This document shows positions 55,490 through 64,000 of a stretch of DNA of 64,000 nucleotides, in pieces. The notes below the pieces were generated by a model. That model searched no databases and was not told the origin of the DNA. It saw only the letters and a list, made by a program, of their open reading frames with translations. The translations under genes were made by a program, and so were the position numbers. The DNA comes from Rhizomys pruinosus (taxonomy: Eukaryota; Chordata; Mammalia; Rodentia; Spalacidae), in the NCBI GenBank assembly GCA_009823505.1, contig VZQC01005595.1, forward strand, positions 316,239 to 380,238, written 5' to 3'. Every line of letters begins with the position of its first letter. Within the stretch, counting starts at the first letter, position 1.

Positions 55490-57060
55490 ATCATTTTATT
55501 AGTTATAATTTTTATTGAACACATTTCATACATTCTTAATAAATTTAGACTCATCTTGATCCATGCACCTTTGCACCCTCCCACCCACAGAGCTATGGAT
55601 TTCTGTCAACATGTAGTCTGTCTTGCACTTTTCTCAGTCTTTTGTAATTTTTTGATTGCCAAGTTTGCTGTTTTGGGTCAGTTCTTTGAGTAGGTGTTTT
55701 CTCTCTCTTTTTTGTTCTTTTTAATTTTACCATTCTTCCAAATATGCATATATACCTCAACAATATAAAAATTAAAAACAAATCGAAAATAAAAGAAGCA
55801 AAACACATTTAGAGATTCACATTTAACAGTGCTGCGTGCAAGTAAAAGAAGTATAACTACATTTTTTTTTTTTAGTATATGGATAATATCTTTCACCCTA
55901 TATGGTAATTATCAAATGTGTGAATAAAGTGGACAGGATCAATTCTAGAGGCAATTAAGTGATTCACATTGATACAGCACATCTTTCAGATCCAATGAAA
56001 TATAGTGATAAAGTTGCATCAGTTTTGCCTGCCACTGGGGATTTGGCGTTAGCATCCTACAATGAGGGAAACCCATTCGTCTTTTCTTTCTTATTCTTTT
56101 TCTGGGATTGTAATTACTTACTTAGCATAAAGCTTTGAGTTCCATCCATTTACCGAAAGTCCGAGTGTCATCGTTTTACACTGCGTAGAACTCACATGTG
56201 TGAGATTCTTTGTGTACACATTTGGGTTATCCACGTCCGATAGTGAGGGGCTAAGTGAGGGTGGTGTCGTATGCTCTTGCATTGGAAGAGAATGGCAATA
56301 ACAGAGCTTGTGCATGGATCTTTGAGCAGGAGGAGTCTGGCGATATATACCCAGGAAGTGGAGACGAGGTCAGGTGATCAGGCTCAGGTTGGGGTCTGTT
56401 ACGGTTCGCCACGCTGGCTTCTACGGGTAGGGTTGTACTAGTGTTATAGGCTCCACCAGCAGTGGATGGTAGGTCGGGCTCCCACAACCCCGCTCAGCAT
56501 TTGTGTCTTTTGGTTTTCATGATTTGGCTAGTCTTTATGGAGTGAGAGTGATACCTGAGGTGGTTTTAAGTTATATGCTTCTTATTGATTAATGATGTTG
56601 AACTACTTTTTAAGATGTTTTTCAACCATCTTTACTTCCTCACTGGTGAAGTTTGTTCATTTCTTTACTCTATCTTTGCGTAGGATCATTGTTTTCTTAC
56701 TCTTTGTTTTTTAAGTAATTATTGTTCTATAATTAAGTAGTTTATTAATGTTCATTTGGATATTGATTTTGTGCATGGTGATAGATATAGGTCTAATATC
56801 ATTTTCTACATGTGGACATCCGGCTTTTCCAGAATTATTTGAGATGATGCTATTTTTCACAAATTCTTACTATCCTCTGTTGTTCACATAATCAGATGTT
56901 ATAATTAAAGCACTCATTTTGTGTTTTCTATTATGATTCTTTGATCTACAAGTCCCTTTTGTGCTAGTACAATGCATTTTTATTGGGTTAAAGATTTGTG
57001 AATGTAGCTTGAAATTGTTATGATATCCATGTAAAACCATTGCTCATTTTGCTCAGGGAT
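55490..57060 (-). mobile_element. L1 3' UTR and ORF2, indel-rich
   Basis: The 3' UTR (55490-56030) is followed by the reverse ORF2 C-terminal region, e.g. GAGTTCCATCCATTTACC, GTATATACCCAGGAAG-like and ACCAGCAGTGGATG (56100-56480), then older ORF2 to 57060. Small gaps against sibling copies are very frequent. Confidence 0.78.
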
Positions 57061-57064
57061 TTGC

Positions 57065-57530
57065 TTATGACACTTTGTGGTCTTTTGTATTTCCTATACT
57101 TTTTTAATTTTTATGTGGATTTTGTGTTTTATCACATCATTTTCAGTTCAGTTCGGCGCATATTCCCTTTCCTTCCTCCACCCCAACCATCCAACCTTCC
57201 AGATCATGCATTCTGGCATAACTGTGCCTGCTCTTTCTCAATCTTTTTTATCTTTAGGAAGTTCAATTTTCCCCTTTGATTTTCTATTATCTAAAAATCT
57301 GGATACATTACTTTCCAACGCATATACAGTATTTACAGAGTCTGAAAATATTGTGTGGGTAGGATTCTAGAGCCCATTGCGAGATTCATATTATAACAAC
57401 AATTTGCTTCTCAGATAAAGAAAATATATGATCTTGTTCAGACTTTCAGCTGCCTTCGTCTGGGGATTTGGTGCTAGGCATCCCAACATGAGGGAACCAT
57501 TCTCTGTTTGTCTAAATTTTAAGATATTCT
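57065..57530 (-). mobile_element. L1 3' UTR fragment
   Basis: TTCAGTTCAGTTCGGCGCAT, CACCCCAACCATCCAACC and AGATCATGCATTCTGGC match the 53095-53215 and 7080-7160 L1 3' ends. Confidence 0.8.
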
Positions 57531-57829
57531 GTTAACTGGTAAAGAGCGCATCTATTTTGATTGGGACTCCATTGATCTGTAAATCAATTGGTAGGGTGTC
57601 ATTTTCACAATATTATTCAGCTAAGTGCAAGCATATAATGGCTTTTCTGACTTCCAGTATGTTTCTTACCTTACAAAAGATATTGAATATTGTAAATTTA
57701 TTTTTGTATCCTGCATTTGCTTAAGTGTGTTAACATTTCTACATGTTTTCTGGGCTAATTCTGGGAAAAAATATATTATAACACTCCTCTGCATTAGGGA
57801 TACTATGATTTCGTTTTTTTATTATTTTT
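57531..57829 (-). mobile_element. Probable old L1 ORF2 fragment
   Basis: The sequence includes ATTGGTAGGGTGTCATTTTC and similar blocks in reverse ORF2 style; weak. Confidence 0.4.
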
Positions 57830-60145
57830 ATCAATCAGACCTGTGTCCACCCTCTACAACCCCACCAGAGCTCATGCATTCTGCAAAACATGCTTTTCAT
57901 CTCTTTTTCCGTCTTTCTTAATATTTCCTTGGAGATGACGTTTTGAAGCAGAAGTTCAACTGGTTTCATGTCAGTTCTTGATGCACGTACCTTTTTTTGT
58001 TGTGGCTGTTGTTTAGTTTTTTCTTCAATATTCATCACCTCAATGCTTGACAAAACCTAAGGCTGTGCACAAGAAATCACTGGTAATTGGTCATAGGCAT
58101 CTCAAAGATGAGGACCCATTCGTCGTTTTGTTTCTGGGGATGTGTTATGTCACTCAGCCTGATGTCTCCAGTTCCAGCCATTTTTTCCTGCAAAGTCATG
58201 AGTCATCTTTCTTTACTGCTCTAAAATTATTGTTGTAGATATTACCACTTTTCCATCCATCATCAGTTGAGGCGGATTTGGGTTGGTTTCCAGCTTTGCT
58301 ATGTAAAGGAAGAAAAAGCTCGAAATAGAACAGGCATGCATGTTCTCTGCAGTGGGTGCGTCTTGGGGTACATGCCCTGGGTGGTATGGCTGGGTGGGGT
58401 GGCAAGTTTATTCCAAGTCTTCCAAGGGTTCTCCAACTCTTTCTAGTGGCTGTATGAGTTTACATTCCACCACAAGTGATAGTGTTCCCTGTCCCCACAA
58501 CCTCTCAGCCACTTGGTATCATTTGTTTCTTCATCCTGCCAGTTTTATTGGGTAAGATTGAGTATCTAAACTGGTTTTGTATTTGCATTTCATTAATGAT
58601 TAATGATGTTGAGCATTCTTAAGTGTTTCTCAGTCATCTCTTATTCTTCAGCTTGTGAAGTCTCTGTACATCATTTTGCTCCTCTATGAGTGTCAATTTG
58701 ATTTTCTTCTTGTTTTTGAGTAGTTTACATATTGGAAATCAATTGCTTTGTCAGAGAGTTTCTGTGTGAAGGTTTCTTCCACTCTGTGAGGATTTCCTTC
58801 ACTCTTGATTTTTCTTGCTTTTTCTTTTGATTACAGAAGCTTTGAGTTTATGAGGTTCATTGTCATTGTCATCTTAATTCTTGCCACAGCTACCGCGTGA
58901 TTTAGGCGTCTTGTCTCATGCCTATGTCTTTAGTCTGCTTGCCAACTTTTCTTTCTATCGCTTGAGTTTGGCGTCTGCAGCTATTCTTGTACATCTGGAG
59001 TTGATTTTTTACAGGGCTAGAAGTAGGTTGGTAATTTCATCTCTACAGTGTGATCCAGTTTTGTCAAACACATTTGCTGAAGATTGCTGTCTTTTCTCAT
59101 GTGTCTTCTTGAAACCCTTGTCAAATATGAGATGTCTGAAATTGTAGTCTCGGTTGCGCTTTTGGTTTTGTTCCATTGGTCAACAGGTCTGTTTTTCTGC
59201 CGTACAGGCTGTTTTTATGTGACTATAGCCCTGTAGTATATTTTGAAGTTGGTATAGTGATCCTCCTGTTGTAGTCTTTCAGTCAGGGTTGTTTTGTATT
59301 CAAGGTCTTGCTTTTCCAAATTGATTTAAGGACTTTTTTTTTCAAGCCTGTGAAGAAATCTGGGATTTTGAGGGATTTGGCTTAGAATCTATGAATTTAG
59401 TCTGAATGGACCATTTTTTACAATGTATTTTCCTAATCCATGGCATGGAGGTTTTTCCATCTCGAATCTTCTCCAATTTCTTTCTTTAAGGTTGTAAATT
59501 TTTTGTATAGAGATCTTTGGTCATTTGGTTAGTTTGTTTCCTAGGTTTTATTGTTTTTGAGGATTTGTGAGTAGGAATGTTCTCCTGGATTCCTTCCCTA
59601 GTGCTTTTGTTGTTGGTGTAAAAAAAGCTACTGATTTTTCTAGGATTAATATGTATGTGCACTTTATCGAAGCTGTTAATCGTTTCTTCTAGAGTTTTCT
59701 GGTGGGTTTTTAGCATTCTCCTTAAGTAAACATCTATCATCATAGCAATAGGGATAGTTTGACTTCTCTTTTCCAATCGTCTCTTTTAATTTCCTTTCTT
59801 GCCTTAGTTGCTCTAGCAAGTGTTTTCAGAGCATTATATTGAGGAGAATGGGATGGGGCGATTGCTGGGTTCTTACCTTTAAATGGAATGTTAATTTCAT
59901 TCACTATTTAGGATGATATTGAGCTGTGGGTTCTGTATATGGCTTTGATTACATTGAGGATGATCCCTCCATCCAATCACTATCTAGGACTTAAGCATTG
60001 AAGGAATGCTGGATTTTGTCAAAGGACTTTTTCACATCAAGTGAGATATGGTGTGTGGTTTTGTCTTTCATTGCATTTAATTGTGTTTGATGCATGTTAT
60101 ATTGATTTTCATGATTGAACCTCCTCTGCATCTCTGGTGATATGA
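57830..60145 (-). mobile_element. L1 3' UTR and ORF2, close relative of the 24.7-kb L1, indel-rich
   Basis: It tracks 24745-27130 in order: AGAGCTCATGCATTCTGC, CCAAGTCTTCCAAGGGTTC, GATCCAGTTTTGTCAA, GTTTTTATGTGACTATAGCC, AGATCTTTGGTC and TGGATTTTGTCAAAGG. Single-base losses occur every few tens of bases. No open piece exceeds about 96 codons. Confidence 0.88.
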
Positions 60146-60328
60146 TTTCTTATCCAATTACCATCACTTTAATTTCCTCTTCCATCTTATTGCTAATGCT
60201 AGGTTGCAAGACTACTTTGAAAAGGACATAGTGAACAGCCTCTTCACATTCCTTATTTTAATTGAATGAGGTATGAAATATTTCATTTACCAAACACGTA
60301 ATCGTTGTTCCTTTAAGAAAAGCATTGT

Positions 60329-60478
60329 GGGCTGACGCACATGCCTTTAATTCCCCTCAGGAGCAGAAGTCGCAGATAATTGAGAAGTTCAAGAGCAAGC
60401 TGGTCTACCACATGTGAGTTCCAGGTAGATGATCTCATAGGGGACCCGTGGATCCAAAGACAAAAAAAAAAAAAAAAA
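60329..60478 (+). mobile_element. B1 SINE, indel-rich
   Basis: GGGCTGACGCACATGCC, TTTAATTCCCCTCAGGAGC, AGTTCAAGAGCAAGCTGGTC and TGAGTTCCAGG, with a 17-A tail. Confidence 0.82.
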
Positions 60479-62569
60479 CGAAAGAAATAAATTTGCAGGT
60501 AAATGTGTTTTAGACTATCTCGTATACTTTCTTCTTGTGCTTCAAGTTTCTTGGTCATACTTTACACTTTAACTTTTCAAGTTATGCATTATTACCTTTC
60601 TATGAAGACAGAAGTTCTTTGAAATATAAATGAATGTGTGCACAGATTATGGTGGTAATTTATAATTATATGTTCTCTATTTATGATGATTCATTATTTT
60701 AACTATTTTAATCTTGATTTATTGTCTTATGCATGTGTTCGTGTTCGTTGTTTTATGCATTTTAATGCACTAATGGCACTCCACTGTGGATTCAGAGGGA
60801 AATTGTAGGGATAAGGTTTTCTCCTCTATTGGTCGAGTTTGGTCATTGAGATGGCATAAGGCTCAGCAACAGTGCACTTTAATCACTGAGGATTCATGTT
60901 CTTACATTTTGCGTTATATGGTGACTTCTTTGATTTATCATGGATATCTAAGTGTTACATATTGTAGAAATGTTCAAAGCGATATCCCCATACATGCTTG
61001 CTGCATCTCACTTCAAAATCCAAGGCAGTCTAGATGATAATTAACTTCAATTGACTTTAATTTTCTTTGATCATTTTATTAAGGAATTGATGGTTATCTT
61101 CACATAATTGTTCCCGTGGTCTGAGTTTATGCATGGATCTATATATACAGAATGTGTCCATCCTTGCCTCTTGATGATAATGTGCACAATTCTCATAGTT
61201 TCTGTAATTTTTCCAAATTTATATCAGGCCATTCATATTTTATTTGGTTTTTTTTAAAATAATGAACTTTCTAAGCTATATTAGTATGCTTAGTATTAAC
61301 TCAAGATTCACTTATTTCTGTTATTTTCCTAGACTTAATAGTACATAATTACAGAAGATATTCCTTCCTCCTTATTAAGCACTAGTGACTTAACTTGAAA
61401 TGCTTATAAGATATGACCTATTTATTCCTGACAATCATACATAATCAAGAATTAAGTTTCCCAGTTAATCAGGAGAAATTTGATCACAGGGAGGTTAAAA
61501 GTCTGTTTAAGCTTTCAGTAATGATAGAAATGCCAGAGGGCCTTCTTGACTCAAAAGCTAACAGTGGACTGTGACATCTTTGCACAGTCCTCACTCACTT
61601 CTATATTTTAGAAAGCCCTATGCTACAAAATTTAATTGGATTTCACTTTGGATTTTGGTTCCTCTCTGATATGTTAGAGTATCTCTGTCTTTTGTTCTAG
61701 CTGTTGGTATTTAAACTTGAAGCAGATTATTTTAGGTAAAATTATTGGTTTTAAAATGCTTTTATTGGTAAAGTACACATAGTGAGGACCTGGGTATAAG
61801 TTTATGACAGCAAGGTTGAAGCAAAATACCTAAAACAGAGGAGTGGCCAAAAATGTAACCACGGGACAATGAGGCTAGACTTTACTTCTGATTCTGGGCC
61901 TATGATCAAATGCTTTATGTGTTTTAGCTAAGATTTGTAGATTTTCTTTGCAAAGCCTTTGAGTTTGATGAGTGAGTAGCCTCTGAAATGGAAATTGAAA
62001 TCCATCAGGATGAAATCATATGAGAGATAAGTGAAACCTGCCTGAGTTTTCACTGATATACAAACATGACCATGTGTATTTGTCATTTCTGAACTGGTGT
62101 ATTCTTAGCACTGGTGATCATAGCTGTGGATAAATGTGTGTCTACTAGCAAGTCATTGAAGCAGGATTGATGAGTGATTCCCAACACAGAGAATCACTTT
62201 GTGGTACACATAAGCACTTATTACATTGCCTTTGGTCAGGCCTGATTTCTAACTCAATCTCAAAGAAACACAGAAATCAAAGGAATATTGCAGTCTTATT
62301 TAATAGGACACCTTAGAGAGACTGCAAGTACACTACTTGTTATAGAGTCACTTTACAAGTATTGAGGACACTAAAAATCAATTGGTGAATTAAACTCTGG
62401 ATAACTTCTCAGATACTGTTGATTATAGAATCCAACAGATTTACATGTCTGAAGTTTAATCAATCTTCCAGTTCTCACTGTTAAAGTATCCCTTTCAATT
62501 TTATAGATGAGGAAACCAGACACAAGAGAATAATTCTTGATTTTCTGAACTGTTTGTTTATTATTTTTT
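60479..62569. other. Low-copy sequence, nothing recognised
   Basis: Two kilobases without SINE or L1 boxes. The 83-codon frame at 60786-61037 has no motif. I cannot tell whether any regulatory element is present. Confidence 0.5.
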
Positions 62570-62775
62570 TATAATTTTAAATTTTTTATTGTATTTTGTG
62601 TGGTTTGTCATGTATCACCACCTGTACATGAATGAATGGCTCAATAGTGCCAGAAGAGAGACAGATCTTGGAGCCTTTGAATGAGTTATGGTTGTTGACC
62701 ACTATGTGGGTTTCTGGGAACCACAATCAGAGTCCTTACTTCACACCACAGTGCTCTTACTACTGAGCATTTCTC
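62570..62775 (-). mobile_element. B2-like SINE, strongly degraded
   Basis: TATTGTATTTTGTGTGG, GCCAGAAGAGAGACAGATC, GGTTGTTGACCACTATGTGG and CAGTGCTCTTACTACTGAGC follow reverse B2 order. Confidence 0.68.
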
Positions 62776-62789
62776 TATTGCAGAATCAT

Positions 62790-63006
62790 TCATTATTTTT
62801 TTAACTTATTATTCTATTAAATTTTATGTGACATGAGTATATTACTGTATGAATGTATTCACCATGTATCAGTGACATGGAGGTCAGAACAGGGATTGTC
62901 CTTGCAATGCAGTAGCCAGACAGTTGATAGCACTCATTGGTGCTGGAAAATTGAACCTCAGTCTTCAAGAGAACAGTGCTCTATTGCATCCATCTCTCTA
63001 GCCCCA
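62790..63006 (-). mobile_element. B2 SINE, degraded
   Basis: ACCATGTATCAGTGACATGG, GAGGTCAGAACAGGGATTG, GGTGCTGGAAAATTGAACC and CATCTCTCTAGCCCC follow reverse B2 order. Single-unit type. Confidence 0.85.
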
Positions 63007-63209
63007 AATCTTACACATTTTTTTTAATTAATATTTATTTTTTAAGGGATTCTACAATCAATAAACACGTTGTTTGCGACGAATTGTGTTATCATTAATG
63101 TATACAATCAGCGTCAATTGTGCATTTTGCATAGTATCTATTTTCCAAATTTTGAACAACCCAATGGTTCCCATAGACAGTTGAAGAATGCTTTTGTATG
63201 CACAAGGCA

Positions 63210-64000
63210 TGTTGATCAAGTTAGCGAGTCCAGACTATGACGTGTAGTCTCATGATTCACTCCTTATCTCTCGCAGCCCTTACAATCTACCAGCCTGCTT
63301 TTCTGCCAGTTTTTCCCTGGGCTTTTGGAAAGGGGAGGCACAAGTGGGTGAGAAGAAAACAGTCTAATCTCTTTGGAGTTGTTCTTTTGGACTCCAGTCT
63401 ATTCCGGTTGTTTCCTTCATGGATTGAATTTCCCATTGATAACCTTTTAGTCAATTAACAAAGCCAACAATCGGATTACAGCATTTAAGCATACTACTTT
63501 ATGTCAAGAACTGTAAGACATAGACACAGATGCTTTGAAATGGATGCTAATCCGCCAACTGGTTTTCTATAAGAGTGACCAAGTTCTTACTGTGGCTCAC
63601 AACATCGCCCACACAAGACACAAGATTGTGTGCACAGCTGTGAGTTATTCTCAAGGAGGAGCCATACAAATGATGTTGGGAATATATATATATAATATAT
63701 ATATATATACTATCTATAATAGACCACTTGGCTGCCACTGTTGCATGTATTCAGCTGTTGAGGTGATTGACAGAGGTAGTCTGCTTGTCTCAGGAGACAA
63801 CTATCTTTGCTGTATTGTCTTCAGTGGCCTTTGGTAACCTCTGGTATTCAGATCCGTTGTACACTACAAGTACGAATCTCTAACATTTCAGCTCACACCA
63901 GCGCTCGACACGGATTGACTGCCTTTTTCTTTGCATATATCCACTTATATAAAAGGCCTTTAAATTTGGGGGGGGGGGGTTTGAATCCCTAGCCAACATC
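63210..64000 (-). mobile_element. Family X copy 5, cut by window end
   Basis: TGTTGATCAAGTTAGCGAG, GCAGCCCTTACAATCTACC, GGCACAAGTGGGTGAGAAG, GGTTGTTTCCTTCATGG and CAGTGGCCTTTGGTAACC align in order with 42500-43400 and with the X 3' part at 53390-53700. An expanded TA repeat sits inside at 63684-63711. Confidence 0.78.
63684..63711. repeat. (TA)n microsatellite in family X
   Basis: TATATATATATAATATATATATATATAC, absent from copy 3. Confidence 0.9.

Overview
The window is nuclear DNA from a muroid rodent. The evidence is its repeat content: B1 SINEs (7SL-derived), B2 and ID SINEs (tRNA-derived), rodent L1s with monomer-type 5' UTRs and long Lx-like 3' UTRs, and MaLR LTR elements occur together, and the sequence is AT-rich. 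The young B2 copies differ from the mouse/rat consensus in their middle and 3' part, so a non-Mus muroid is likely. I cannot name the species. There is no operon, tRNA/rRNA gene, CRISPR array or intact protein-coding gene. Nearly all open frames longer than 60 codons are decayed L1 pieces or SINE read-throughs.

Layout. 1-260: end of a chimeric retroelement called 'family X' here. 2,435-9,115: an old minus-strand L1 interrupted by two later L1s. 9,729-12,223: a complete retrocopy of DNAJC30 on the minus strand, with a 17-bp target-site duplication (TSD) and poly(A) tail, carrying two single-base deletions. 12,224-16,056: mostly low-copy sequence with SINE fragments. 16,057-18,600: two MaLR elements head to tail. 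19,130-21,500 and 23,120-24,130: Lx-type L1 pieces. 24,660-30,531: one full-length but mutated minus-strand L1 with a 19-bp TSD. 30,532-32,490: low-copy. 32,630-35,530: an L1 with a 5' inversion. 36,555-42,290: plus-strand L1 pieces. 42,500-43,400: family X. 44,465-50,485: a second near-full-length minus-strand L1. 50,745-52,450: Lx 3' UTR. 53,070-54,076: family X with TSD. 55,040-60,145: decayed minus-strand L1s, unusually rich in small indels. 60,480-62,570: low-copy. 63,210-64,000: family X, running off the end.

The only recognisable host-gene sequence is the DNAJC30 retrocopy; its parent encodes a J-domain protein of the mitochondrial inner membrane. Everything else is a record of L1-driven retrotransposition: L1 into L1, SINEs into L1, twin-priming inversions, a processed pseudogene, and L1-tailed chimeras. 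The items most worth following are family X (five copies in 64 kb, two with the same L1 3'-end junction, one twin-primed with TSDs), a 17-bp duplication marking the young B2 subfamily, the DNAJC30 retrocopy whose poly(A) site appears to be supplied by an antisense B1, and an inverted duplicate pair at 30.8/33.1 kb. The last 8 kb may be poorly polished assembly.
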